39,125 nucleotides of DNA from Gemelliphila asaccharolytica (GCF_001553005.1 NZ_KQ959912.1:14536-53660); one strand, 5' to 3'; positions 18,721-27,574 are shown, counted from the stretch's first letter. Notes: generated by a model from the letters alone, not told the origin. Translations and numbers: made by a program.

Positions 18721-19293
18721 ATGAAAAAAGCATTAATTTTAATAGAAAATGGAAGTGAAGAGTTAGAATTTATAGCTCCTGTAGATATTTTAAGACGTGG
18801 AGGAGTCAAAGTAGATTTGGTATCTGCAAATAAAAATAAAGAGATACAATCTTCTCATGGAGTAAAAATAATAGCCGATAAAACTATATACGACATAGAA
18901 AATGTTTTAGAATATGACGCTATAATTATCCCAGGAGGGCTCCCCGGAGCAACTAACTTAAAAGATAACAATCTTGCTGTTGATTTCTTTAAAACAATGT
19001 CTAACAATAATAAACTTGTTTGTGCCATATGTGCATCACCAATAGTTCTTGATGAAGCTAATATAACCAAAGATAAAAATATAACTTGCTATCCTGGTTT
19101 TGAAAAACAAATTACTTATAAAAAATATAATGATAAAGCAGCTGTTGTTATAGACAAAAATGTAATAACAGGGCAAGGGCCAACCTTATCGCTTCTTTTT
19201 GGTTATGAAATATTAAATAAACTATTAGGAAAAGAAACAACTGACAAAGTAAAAAAAGAAATGCTCCTAGATGTATTAAAAAATAACTTATAA
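18721..19293 (+). CDS. DJ-1/PfpI family protein (YajL-like)
   Basis: 190-residue cytosolic protein of the DJ-1/ThiJ superfamily. Acid NGSEELE (Glu 15-18 region), oxyanion segment IIPGGLPGA (about 74-82) and the nucleophile elbow VCAICASP (Cys near 103) fit the DJ-1 clade rather than the protease clade. Members act on oxidised or glycated thiols and amines or as redox chaperones; which holds here is unknown. AAGGAG lies 6-7 nt upstream. The pentapeptide gene starts on the last base of its stop (TAATG). Confidence 0.88.
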   Translation: MKKALILIENGSEELEFIAPVDILRRGGVKVDLVSANKNKEIQSSHGVKIIADKTIYDIENVLEYDAIIIPGGLPGATNLKDNNLAVDFFKTMSNNNKLVCAICASPIVLDEANITKDKNITCYPGFEKQITYKKYNDKAAVVIDKNVITGQGPTLSLLFGYEILNKLLGKETTDKVKKEMLLDVLKNNL

Positions 19294-19973
19294 TGAAAAC
19301 AATAACTAAAGAAGAAATTTTACAAAATAATAAAAAAATTTTTTACGATATAAGACTAGAAAAAAGTGATTTAAAATATGAAAATTTAGAAAATAAAAAA
19401 TTTATATATTGTGACCTTTCAGGCGTCAACTTTGAAAGGGCAAATTTAAAAAACATTTCTTTGGAAAACTCAAATTTAGAAGGAGTAAATTTTAAAAATG
19501 CAAATTTAGAAAATGCCAATTTAAAATCTGCATCCCTAAGAAATGCAAACCTTAAAAATGCAAATCTTAAAGGGGCATATTTCTATGGGGCAGTGTTAGA
19601 AAAAGCAAACCTTAAAAATATCATAACAAATGAACAAACAAAATGGTTAAAACTTTTTCCAAAAGAAAAAGGAGCATTTTTAGCATATAAAAAATGTTTA
19701 GATGATAGACTAGTAACATTACTTATTCCAAAAGAAGCAAAAAGAACCTCTGCAACAATGCAGTGCTGTAGAACAAATAAAGCAAAAGTTTTAAAAATAA
19801 CAGATTTTTTAGAAATAGAGTCCTACAATGAAGCGTGGAGTTTTGTTGACGAAAACTTTTGCTACAAAGTGGGAGAATGGGTTGAAGTGAAAAACTTCAA
19901 TGAAGATAGATGGTTTGACTCAACAACAGGGATACATTTTTGGTTAACAAAAGAAGATGCAATTAAATACTAG
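19293..19973 (+). CDS. Pentapeptide-repeat protein with C-terminal DUF5758-like domain
   Basis: 226 residues. Residues about 25-110 are roughly 15 pentapeptides of A(N/D)LxN type (for example ANLENANLKSASLRNANLKN), predicting a right-handed quadrilateral helix. The C-terminal half (LIPKEAKRTSATMQCCRTNKA, then WVEVKNFNEDRWFDSTTGIHFW) looks like the DUF5758 domain, often found in phage or accessory pentapeptide proteins. No signal peptide. It is coupled to the DJ-1 gene by TAATG. Fluoroquinolone-type DNA mimicry is possible for the fold but is not supported by anything specific here. Confidence 0.8.
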   Translation: MKTITKEEILQNNKKIFYDIRLEKSDLKYENLENKKFIYCDLSGVNFERANLKNISLENSNLEGVNFKNANLENANLKSASLRNANLKNANLKGAYFYGAVLEKANLKNIITNEQTKWLKLFPKEKGAFLAYKKCLDDRLVTLLIPKEAKRTSATMQCCRTNKAKVLKITDFLEIESYNEAWSFVDENFCYKVGEWVEVKNFNEDRWFDSTTGIHFWLTKEDAIKY

Positions 19974-19986
19974 GGAGGAAAAGAAA

Positions 19987-20640
19987 ATGATTTTTCAAAA
20001 AAAAGATATGACTATAACAAAAGGAGAAAAAATTTTTACTAATATTGATGAAATTGATAAAATTTTTATCAAAGAAATAGCTACAGATATTTTGTTTTTA
20101 CCTACAGAAAAACAAGAACTAAAAATTCTATATCAAGAAAATAAAATAGAAAAATATGATATAAGCTTTGAAAATAATGTTGTCCTTGTGAAAAAATTAG
20201 TACCAGAGAAAAAAATTAAATTTACTTACGACAAACTTACTAGACTAATTGTATACATTCCTAAAAAAATGAATATAAGCATTGAAAATATCTCTTCAAA
20301 TGTAGATATAAGGATAAAAGAAGTAAAAAAACTTCATGTAGAAACTGTAAGTGGATTTATAAAAACAAAAAACTTAGTAGCAGATAAACTTTTCATTGAT
20401 AGTGTCAGTGGAAACATTGAATTGATTCCTTTTAAAGCCGATAATATAGAAATTAAAACAGTTAGCACTAATGTTATTTTAGGAATAGACGATATAGAAC
20501 AAAATTATAATATTCATTCTGAAAAAGTCTTAAAAAATATTTTTATTGAACAAAACACAAACAAACACATAGATTTAAAAACAATTTCTGGAACATTTAA
20601 ATTAGAATTTTTAAGAAGTAAAATGGATATTAAAAAATAA
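19987..20640 (+). CDS. DUF4097-like beta-strand repeat protein
   Basis: 217 residues. The start ATG 19987 follows GGGAGG by 8 nt; the upstream ATG 19957 lies inside the previous gene without a ribosome site. The middle shows the repeating pattern of DUF4097 proteins (VETVSGFIKTKNL, IDSVSGNIELIPF, IKTVSTNVILGI, LKTISGTFKLEFL), which predicts a stacked beta-helix. No signal peptide, transmembrane helix or N-terminal DNA-binding domain, unlike LiaX-type relatives. Third gene of the operon; role unknown. Confidence 0.78.
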   Translation: MIFQKKDMTITKGEKIFTNIDEIDKIFIKEIATDILFLPTEKQELKILYQENKIEKYDISFENNVVLVKKLVPEKKIKFTYDKLTRLIVYIPKKMNISIENISSNVDIRIKEVKKLHVETVSGFIKTKNLVADKLFIDSVSGNIELIPFKADNIEIKTVSTNVILGIDDIEQNYNIHSEKVLKNIFIEQNTNKHIDLKTISGTFKLEFLRSKMDIKK

Positions 20641-20653
20641 AGAATAAAATTTT

Positions 20654-20705
20654 AAAAAGCCTTTAAAAGTAGTAGAAACTCAACTTTTTAAAGGCTTTTT
20701 TTTAT
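20654..20705. terminator. Terminator shared by convergent operons
   Basis: AAAAAGCCTTTAAAAGT pairs with ACTTTTTAAAGGCTTTTT with one bulge; T-runs on the plus side and A-runs on the other. It ends the DUF4097 transcript and possibly also the CoADR transcript from the other side. Confidence 0.8.
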
Positions 20706-20723
20706 TTTTTTTAATAATTATTT

Positions 20724-22415
20724 TTAATTAAAATTATATTCTGTAACTATTTTTTCTCTTCCTGTCATAACATCTTCAAAATATTCATAGAATGAAATTC
20801 CTAGGAATGATCCATCTATATTATATAAATTTTTGTATCCTAAATCTTGAAGTGCCATAATTACATTATAGCTTCTTTGTGATGATCTACAGTGTAAATA
20901 AACTGGTTTATCTTTTGGTATTTCATCAAGTCTTTGTCTAAATTCTGACATAGGTATATTTTTTGCATTTACTAAATGACCTTGATCATATTCTGCTTTT
21001 TCTCTCACGTCTATTATAATTTCATTATTTTCGACAAGTTCTCTTACTTTATATACAGGAACTTTTTTGAAATCTTCGTGCATTACATTTAAACCTACTA
21101 AAGCTGTATGGTTTACTACATCTTTTGCAGTTGAATAATATGGTGAATAGCATAGTTCTAATTCTTTCAAATCTTCTAAAGTTCCTTCCATGCTAATCAT
21201 AGTAGCTATAACGTCAATTCGTTTTTCTGCACTTCCTTTACTTACTGCTTGTGCTCCTAATATTTTTCCAGTTGGCACTTGGTAAATAAGTTTAAAGAAT
21301 ACTGGGTTAGGATTAGGCATAAGTCCTACTTTATCATTTGGAATTGTGTATGCAAAATCATAATTTATTCCATATTTTTTACAAGTTTTTTCATTTAAAC
21401 CTGTACTTGCTATAGTTATATCAAATAAATGTAAGCAACTTGACCCTATTACTCCTTTATTGTTATGATATTTTCCAAACATGTGGTCTGCTGCTGCTCT
21501 TGCTTGTCTTTGTGCAGGTCCTGCTAAAGCTAATTTAGTTTTATCTCCTGTCAATTTGTTAGTTACTTCTATTGCATCTCCTACTGCATAAATGTCAGGG
21601 TAATTAGTTTGATAGTTGTGATTTACTAAAATACCACCAGTTTCTCCTATTTTTATACCGCAATCTTTTGCTAAGCTTGTTTCTGGTTTTACCCCTATAG
21701 CCATCACTACCGCTTCAGCTTTAACAGTTTTACCAGATTCTAAAATTACCATGTCTTTTTTTATCTCTACTACTTTTTGATTTAGCTTCATGTCTACGCC
21801 TTTATCATGAAGTTCTTTATGCACAATTTGTGCCATATCGTAATCTAGTGGAGCCATTACTTGGTTTGTTCCTTCTATTAAGTGAACATTTCTTCCAGCG
21901 TCAATTAAGTTTTCACATACTTCTAATCCTATAAATCCTCCTCCAACTACTGCTACATCTTTTACATTATTTTTCAAAAGATATGTTTGAAGGTTATGGA
22001 TATCTGTAACATTTTTGACAACAAAAACATTTTCACTATCTATTCCTTTTATTTCTTTTGGAAGAATTGCTCCTGCTCCTGGTGCTAAAGCCAATTTATC
22101 ATAAGATTCTTCGTAAGTTTTTCCTGTTTCTAATTCTTTTATCAAAACTGTTTTTTTGTCAGGATTTATTTTTACTACTTCTTGGTTTACTCTAGCTTCT
22201 ATTTTGTATTTATCTTTAAATTCTTTAGGATTCATTAAAACAAGATTGTCACTTGTTTTTACAATTCCACTTAGATGAAATGGTAAGCAACAGTTTGAAA
22301 ATGATACGTGTTTCCCTTTTTCTATCATTATAACTTCTGATAGTTCATCTATTCTTCTTACTCTAGCTGCTACACTAGCTCCTCCTGCTACTCCTCCAAC
22401 TACTACTAATTTCAT
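20724..22415 (-). CDS. CoA-disulfide reductase fused to rhodanese (CoADR-RHD)
   Basis: 563-residue flavoprotein. FAD site VVVGGVAGGASVAARVRR (4-21), active-site cysteine in SFSNCCLPFHLSG (Cys 42, with a second Cys at 43), NAD(P)H site VAVVGGGFIGLEVCENL (about 150-166), FAD site TNYPDIYAVGDAIEV, then the dimerisation domain. The last 100 residues are a rhodanese domain with active loop LHCRSSQRSYN. Related fusions reduce CoA-disulfides, CoA-persulfides or polysulfide. Last gene of a three-gene unit, 13 nt after the APC permease, which points to sulfur or thiol handling. Confidence 0.92.
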   Translation of the reverse strand: MKLVVVGGVAGGASVAARVRRIDELSEVIMIEKGKHVSFSNCCLPFHLSGIVKTSDNLVLMNPKEFKDKYKIEARVNQEVVKINPDKKTVLIKELETGKTYEESYDKLALAPGAGAILPKEIKGIDSENVFVVKNVTDIHNLQTYLLKNNVKDVAVVGGGFIGLEVCENLIDAGRNVHLIEGTNQVMAPLDYDMAQIVHKELHDKGVDMKLNQKVVEIKKDMVILESGKTVKAEAVVMAIGVKPETSLAKDCGIKIGETGGILVNHNYQTNYPDIYAVGDAIEVTNKLTGDKTKLALAGPAQRQARAAADHMFGKYHNNKGVIGSSCLHLFDITIASTGLNEKTCKKYGINYDFAYTIPNDKVGLMPNPNPVFFKLIYQVPTGKILGAQAVSKGSAEKRIDVIATMISMEGTLEDLKELELCYSPYYSTAKDVVNHTALVGLNVMHEDFKKVPVYKVRELVENNEIIIDVREKAEYDQGHLVNAKNIPMSEFRQRLDEIPKDKPVYLHCRSSQRSYNVIMALQDLGYKNLYNIDGSFLGISFYEYFEDVMTGREKIVTEYNFN

Positions 22416-22428
22416 TATTTATTCCTCC

Positions 22429-23763
22429 TTAAATTTTTTTATTTTTTCCTTTTTTAACATTTGTTACATATAATAAAATTCCTAATCCTACCCATATTAT
22501 TAAAAATATAAACGAGTTTTTTGATAACTGTGACGGTGAATAAGGCAAAATTAAAAGTAATATAAACATCGTTGATATAAGAACTGATATTTTAGAAAAT
22601 ATTTTACTTTTTCTTGTTTTAGCCTTTTTATTACTTATGTATCCTACATATAAATATGCTATTGCAGCTAATAAACTAGCCATATCTACTATATATAGTA
22701 TTACTTCTCTACCTACAAATGGTGCTACTAAACTTATTGCACTTACAAAGATTATTGCATTAGGGTAAGCGTCTTTTTTATTTTTTTTGTAAAACTTTTG
22801 ATTTATTATTTCATATGCTCCTAATGAAGCTATAAGTTTACTACTTGCTATCATAAAGCCATTTATCCCACCTGTAATAGCTGCCCATAAAGCAATAAGC
22901 ATAAACAAAAATCCTAAATATCCTAAAATATTTATTATAGATTCTGCAACCGCCCACTCTGATTGTTTAGCTTCTAAAGGCGAAAAACTTATCCCTGCTA
23001 TTATATTAAGTGAGGCATATATAAATACTCCTACTATTATAGAAAGTATTGCTATACTCGTTGCTTTTTTTACAGAAAATTTAAGTTCATTAGATACTTG
23101 AGGTATAACATCAAATCCTACAAACAAAAATGGAACAATCGCTATAACTGAAAGTATTTGTTTAAAAGAAAATTCATAATTAAAAACATAATTTTGTAAA
23201 AATATACTGGTATCTGCTTTTTTTATCATCAAAACTAAAAGAACAAATACTATAATAACTAAAAGCCCACTCATTATATTTTGAACTTTAGAACTTACTT
23301 TAAGCCCCTTAATATTGACATATGCAAATATCAATATTACTAAACTCATTAAAATTACGTCACTAAAATATACCTTATATCCTGCTACTTGATACATATA
23401 AAGAAAACTTAATTTATCTCCAAATATAACTTTAAATAATAGTACATAAGCACTTGCATTTAGTGGTATCATGCTTAAATAGCATAAACTTAATGACCAA
23501 GCAACTATAAATCCATGCTTTTCTCCCAAATTATTGTAAGTATAGGTAAATTCTCCACCTTCACCTTTGTTATTTTCTAACATGATATGGTATGAATTTT
23601 GAATGATTATTACTAATATTCCACCTATAATAAGACCTATAGTTGTATTTATAACTCCTGATATAGGTAAAAATTGTTTCCCCGGTAGAGTAAATGAACC
23701 CCACCCTATTACAGACCCTATAACAAGGCCTAAAACATCTAATCTTGTTAATTTTTTCTTCAA
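22429..23763 (-). CDS. APC-superfamily amino-acid permease
   Basis: 444-residue membrane protein with about 12 hydrophobic segments. Opening helix LGLVIGSVIGWGSFTLPG is the APC substrate-binding break, and NKGEGGEFTYTYNNLG is the family signature after helix 2. The start codon is TTG (23763), with AAGGAG 4-5 nt upstream; no ATG fits. Gene order with YeeE/YedE and CoADR suggests a sulfur-containing substrate such as cystine or another amino acid; that is inference. Confidence 0.85.
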   Translation of the reverse strand: MKKKLTRLDVLGLVIGSVIGWGSFTLPGKQFLPISGVINTTIGLIIGGILVIIIQNSYHIMLENNKGEGGEFTYTYNNLGEKHGFIVAWSLSLCYLSMIPLNASAYVLLFKVIFGDKLSFLYMYQVAGYKVYFSDVILMSLVILIFAYVNIKGLKVSSKVQNIMSGLLVIIVFVLLVLMIKKADTSIFLQNYVFNYEFSFKQILSVIAIVPFLFVGFDVIPQVSNELKFSVKKATSIAILSIIVGVFIYASLNIIAGISFSPLEAKQSEWAVAESIINILGYLGFLFMLIALWAAITGGINGFMIASSKLIASLGAYEIINQKFYKKNKKDAYPNAIIFVSAISLVAPFVGREVILYIVDMASLLAAIAYLYVGYISNKKAKTRKSKIFSKISVLISTMFILLLILPYSPSQLSKNSFIFLIIWVGLGILLYVTNVKKGKNKKI

Positions 23764-23803
23764 AATTCTCCTTTCTTCTTAACAAATTTTTTAAATTATG
23801 AAT

Positions 23804-25114
23804 TTACTTAAAATCTTCTGGATTTCTATGTCTAGCAGGAACTAAACAAGAGATTCCACCTTTAAATATTTTTAGTGCCGCTACAGCTCCCAGTGAAATA
23901 GATACTAAAAATACCCAGCCAGAAATTGAAAAGTTAGGTATTGATGAGTATAATGCTCCTATATTACATCCTTTAGCAAAACGAGAACCAAATCCCATAA
24001 GGATACCACCTAACCCAAACAATAATGCGTTTGTAGTGTTAAATTTAAAATCAAATTTAAATCTTCCTGCCATCAAGAAAGCTACAAATGCTCCTAAAAC
24101 TATACCTATATCTAAAATAACTCCTGATTGCGTAAGTATTCCTTTGGCTAAATCTGAATTTATAGCATTAAAAGCTGGATCAGTAAATTTAATTCCAAAT
24201 AAACCTAAAAACCAAACAGCTATTTTTGTAAATGCTGATGTTACTCCCCATGCTTTACCATTAAAGATAAGTAAACACGCTGATACAACACTTAACACAA
24301 ATGCCCCAGTTTTAAAACTCCATCGTTCTATAAATACTTTGTGATATATTCCAAAAAATGTTGAATTATCTTCTTTATCTGCAATTGCTTTTTCAAAATC
24401 AAGATAATCTGATGTAGGTGTCATATAAGTTTTTTCTACTTTTCTTGCTTTTTCATATTTTACTGTCAAATAATATAAAAACAAAAATCCTAAAAGAGTT
24501 ATTACAAGGGCCCCAAAATACCCAAAATAATCTGGTAAATAAGCTCTAATTCCTATTTTTCCAATTGGGTTTCTATCAACAACTTCTCTTAAATAATGTC
24601 CAGGAATTGTAAATAAAACAAATAATGGAAATGCTATTAAAGCGTGTCCTTCTCCTTCTCCAAGGTCAGACAAAGTTCCAGATGCACATCCTCCTGCAAT
24701 AATCATTCCTATCCCAAAGACAAATCCTCCTACAACTGTACCTATATTTGTCATAAATACATTTTGTGTACCAGGTATAAAAACATCTCCTGATTTTGCT
24801 AAGAAAGCTGGAATCGCCCCTTTAGTATATGCTGCGTAATGAACTATAGCATATAAAACAGTTGTTACAGAAAGTGCTATTAAAATAGCTTTTGTCAAAC
24901 TTCCTTCTCCTCTGACATAAATTCTTTTTATACCTCCTGCAAAACCAAATCTTGATCTTGTTAAAGTATATCCCAATAAAAATCCACCCATAAGAGATAT
25001 AATTAATTTTGGTTTATTCAAGGCATATCCAAAATAAATAGTAAGTAAAATTATAAATACTCCTAAAATTATTTGCCAACTTTTAAAATTTTTTTTAAAC
25101 TTTAATTTATTCAT
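23804..25114 (-). CDS. YeeE/YedE family transporter (putative thiosulfate/sulfur uptake)
   Basis: 436-residue membrane protein with two YeeE/YedE halves. Family cysteines are present in AGGCASGTLSDLGEG (first half) and FAKGCNIGALYSS (second half), with FGFAGGIKRIY near the start; a third Cys lies near the C-terminus (ISCLVPARHR). In characterised relatives these cysteines carry thiosulfate across. The selenium-type YedE is an alternative. First gene of the operon, ATG 25114, with AAAGGAGGG about 11 nt upstream. A YedF/TusA partner is absent; the rhodanese on CoADR may take that place. Confidence 0.85.
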   Translation of the reverse strand: MNKLKFKKNFKSWQIILGVFIILLTIYFGYALNKPKLIISLMGGFLLGYTLTRSRFGFAGGIKRIYVRGEGSLTKAILIALSVTTVLYAIVHYAAYTKGAIPAFLAKSGDVFIPGTQNVFMTNIGTVVGGFVFGIGMIIAGGCASGTLSDLGEGEGHALIAFPLFVLFTIPGHYLREVVDRNPIGKIGIRAYLPDYFGYFGALVITLLGFLFLYYLTVKYEKARKVEKTYMTPTSDYLDFEKAIADKEDNSTFFGIYHKVFIERWSFKTGAFVLSVVSACLLIFNGKAWGVTSAFTKIAVWFLGLFGIKFTDPAFNAINSDLAKGILTQSGVILDIGIVLGAFVAFLMAGRFKFDFKFNTTNALLFGLGGILMGFGSRFAKGCNIGALYSSIPNFSISGWVFLVSISLGAVAALKIFKGGISCLVPARHRNPEDFK

Positions 25115-25150
25115 TTATCTTATTCCCTCCTTTTTAAGTTTGCCCCTTGT

Positions 25151-25178
25151 TTTATAACAAAAAAAAAAAAAAATGCAA
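25151..25178 (-). promoter_or_regulatory. Promoter of the sulfur operon with a T15 spacer
   Basis: Minus-strand TTGCAT (25178-25173), 16-nt spacer, TATAAA (25156-25151). Nearly the whole spacer is one T-run (A15 on plus, 25159-25173). Leader about 30 nt, too short for a riboswitch. Confidence 0.6.
25159..25173. repeat. Homopolymer A15
   Basis: Fifteen consecutive A on the plus strand, the longest mononucleotide run I saw in the window, placed between the predicted -35 and -10 of the sulfur operon. Confidence 0.95.
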
Positions 25179-25515
25179 CCCTTTTTATTATTTTTTTTAT
25201 TTTGTACTTTTCTTCTACCCTTGATATAACTATATTTACCTTACTTAAAGCTTTTATTAAATAATAAAATATTTTTAGACTTGTGTTATATTGTTTAAAT
25301 GGTAAATTTCCCTGTATTAATATATTTATTTTATTTAATATGAATTTTCTTTTATATTATTGAGTTATTTAATGAATATGAATTTTATCAATTTAAAAAT
25401 AATGTAAAGATTAAAAAATAAAACGCTATAAAATTATTAATATAAAAAATTTTTTTTGCTATTTTTTTAAATTTTTAAATTTTATCAAGATTTAATTTCT
25501 TTTTATTCTTCAAAA
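25179..25515. other. Intergenic region upstream of the sulfur operon
   Basis: About 340 AT-rich bases between glmS and the sulfur operon. I find no ORF with a ribosome site, no recognisable RNA and no clear operator. Confidence 0.5.
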
Positions 25516-25556
25516 AAATAAAAAAACCATTAATTTTTTTACAATTAATGGTTTTT
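25516..25556 (-). terminator. glmS terminator
   Basis: AAAAACCATTAATT (25522-25535) and AATTAATGGTTTTT (25543-25556) are exact complements with a 7-nt loop; U-run follows on the minus strand. It lies 27 nt past the glmS stop. Confidence 0.9.
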
Positions 25557-25582
25557 CTGAGTATTTACCTTTATTTTTCCCT

Positions 25583-27382
25583 TTATTCTACTGTTACGGA
25601 TTTTGCCAAATTTCTTGGTTTGTCTACATCTTTTTCTCTATCTAAAGCTGCATAATAAGCAAAAAGTTGAGTTACTACTATACTTACTATTGGCGCTAAT
25701 GCTTCATGAACATTAGGTATTTTGTAATCTCCCTGACGAGCTAGTTTTTCTAATGTTATGACTAAAGTGTTTGCTCCTCTACTTTTTACTTCCATAATGT
25801 TACTTCGTGTATTAAGATCCAAAGTTGTATTAGTTATAATAGCTACTACAGGTGTCCCTTCTTCTATAAGAGCTATCGTACCATGTTTTAATTCTCCCCC
25901 TGCAAATCCTTCTGTTTGTATATATGATACTTCTTTTAATTTAAGAGCCGCTTCACAAGCTGAATAATAATCTGCACCTCTACCTATATAAAAAGCATTT
26001 CGTTTTGTGAAAAGATTTTTTGCAAGTTTTTTTATAGTTTTCGTGTCGTCTAATATTGCTCCTATAGCATTAGACACTACAGACAGTTCTTTTTCTATAT
26101 CTATTTTTAATTTATACCCTTTAATTCTTGCTACTTCATATGCTAGTATACTTAAAATCGCTATTTGTGATGTATATGCTTTTGTTGAAGCTACAGCTAT
26201 CTCTACTCCTGCATGAAGCAATAGCGTATAATCACATTCTCTACTTAATGTAGAAGATTCTACATTAGTCAGAACTAAAAATTTATAATTATTATCATTA
26301 GCTTTTAATTTAGTTAGTACAGCTCTTAAATCTGCTGTTTCTCCTGATTGCGATAAAAATATAAACATTGGTTTTTTAGATAAAAGAGGTAGATTATAAG
26401 CAAATTCTGAAGCTAAATGTACTTCTGTAGGTATTTTTGCCCATTTTTCAAAATATTCTTTCCCTACTAAACCTGCATTATAGCTAGTTCCACAACCTAT
26501 AATATATATTCTATCTGCTTCTTTTACTTCGGATAATATTTCTTTATCTAAAGAAATATTTTTTCCATCAAAATACTCTGAAATGATATTTCTTATAGTA
26601 AAAGCCTGTTCATTTATTTCTTTAATCATATAATGATCATAGACACCTTTGTCTATTTCATCATATTTCATATTTGGAGTGAATGTTTCTCTAATTATTT
26701 CATTTTTCTCCATATCTTCTATTATTACTGAATCTTTTTTTACTGTTACAACTTCAAGGTCGTTTATTTCTAAAAACTTATTAGTATACTTAATCATTGC
26801 AAGGGCGTCACTTGCTATGTAGTTTACTCCTTCACCTAAACCTATAAGTAGTGGACTTTTATTTTTAGCAACATATATAGTGTCTTTATCAAGCGAATCA
26901 AGTAAACATAATGCGTAAGAACCTTTAAGTTTAGATAATGTTTTTAAAAATGCTTCTTTTGTTTCTAATCCTTCTTTACTAAAAAGTTCTATTAATTGCA
27001 CTATTATTTCTGTATCTGTTTGACTTGTTAATTTTTTATCTTTAAAAAATCTCTCTTTTAGTTCTAAAAAGTTTTCTATAACTCCATTGTGAACAATAGT
27101 AAATCTTTTAGAAAAAGATTGATGTGGGTGTGAATTTACCTCACTAACTTCTCCATGTGTCGCCCATCTGGTATGTCCTATCCCAATATTACAACTTTCT
27201 CCTGCTGGTAATATATTTTCTAAATTTTTTACACGTCCTACAGTTTTTATAACTTCTACTTTGTCTTTTTTATAAAAGGCAACTCCGCAAGAGTCATAAC
27301 CTCTATATTCCAAACTTTTTAATCCATCTATTAAAAAGTCTAATGCATTTAAATTACCAACACATCCTACAATACCACACAT
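25583..27382 (-). CDS. glmS: Glutamine--fructose-6-phosphate aminotransferase
   Basis: 599-residue enzyme making glucosamine-6-phosphate, the first step to UDP-GlcNAc for peptidoglycan. N-terminal class-II glutaminase with catalytic Cys 2 (MCGIVGCVG), GHTRWATHG and HNGVIENF; two SIS domains with GCGTSYNAGLVG and SQSGETADL, then YIGRGADYYSACEAALKLKE; C-terminus DKPRNLAKSVTVE is the family ending. ATG follows AGGAG by 5 nt. Controlled by the self-cleaving ribozyme in its leader. Confidence 0.97.
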   Translation of the reverse strand: MCGIVGCVGNLNALDFLIDGLKSLEYRGYDSCGVAFYKKDKVEVIKTVGRVKNLENILPAGESCNIGIGHTRWATHGEVSEVNSHPHQSFSKRFTIVHNGVIENFLELKERFFKDKKLTSQTDTEIIVQLIELFSKEGLETKEAFLKTLSKLKGSYALCLLDSLDKDTIYVAKNKSPLLIGLGEGVNYIASDALAMIKYTNKFLEINDLEVVTVKKDSVIIEDMEKNEIIRETFTPNMKYDEIDKGVYDHYMIKEINEQAFTIRNIISEYFDGKNISLDKEILSEVKEADRIYIIGCGTSYNAGLVGKEYFEKWAKIPTEVHLASEFAYNLPLLSKKPMFIFLSQSGETADLRAVLTKLKANDNNYKFLVLTNVESSTLSRECDYTLLLHAGVEIAVASTKAYTSQIAILSILAYEVARIKGYKLKIDIEKELSVVSNAIGAILDDTKTIKKLAKNLFTKRNAFYIGRGADYYSACEAALKLKEVSYIQTEGFAGGELKHGTIALIEEGTPVVAIITNTTLDLNTRSNIMEVKSRGANTLVITLEKLARQGDYKIPNVHEALAPIVSIVVTQLFAYYAALDREKDVDKPRNLAKSVTVE

Positions 27383-27408
27383 ATTATCTCCTAATTATTT
27401 TTATTAGA

Positions 27409-27542
27409 TGACAGTAGCAATTTTGTGTTTTTGTATGCTACCTAACGAGCATCCAGCCCGAAAAAGTATCCGCCGAATTTTCGATAACTTTTTTCCTCGT
27501 CAACTAAATTTAATTTAACCTTTAAAACTTAGTTCGGGCGCT
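27409..27542 (-). ncRNA. glmS ribozyme (glucosamine-6-phosphate-responsive)
   Basis: Read on the minus strand, the leader begins AGCGCCCGAACTAAG (27542-27528), then TAGTTGACGAGGA, TATCGAAAATTCGGCGGAT and CGGGCTGGATGCTCG. These are the conserved core of the glmS ribozyme: P1 CGCCCGAAC, the GUUGACGAGGA strand, and the P2.1 UCGGCGGAU segment. A hairpin GTAGCA...TGCTAC (27441-27414) follows as the P4-like arm. Cleavage is expected between 27542 (A-1) and 27541 (G+1). Binding of GlcN6P triggers self-cleavage and mRNA decay in known members. The 3' boundary is approximate. Confidence 0.95.
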
Positions 27543-27552
27543 ATAATTATTT

Positions 27553-27574
27553 ATATTATCCTCCTAATAATTAT
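27553..27574 (-). repeat. Near-copy of the glmS ribosome site, upstream of the ribozyme
   Basis: Minus-strand AATTATTAGGAGGATAATAT closely matches AATAATTAGGAGATAATAT just before the glmS ATG (27399-27381). The two copies bracket the ribozyme. In the outer copy the start-codon position reads ATA instead of ATG. Confidence 0.7.

Noticed and set aside
19293..19973. Qnr-type quinolone resistance for the pentapeptide protein.
   Set aside because: Only the general fold is shared; length, C-terminal domain and operon context differ from Qnr proteins.
25179..25515. Possible small RNA or riboswitch in the gap upstream of the sulfur operon.
   Set aside because: No conserved riboswitch core is visible, and the predicted promoter leaves only a short leader.
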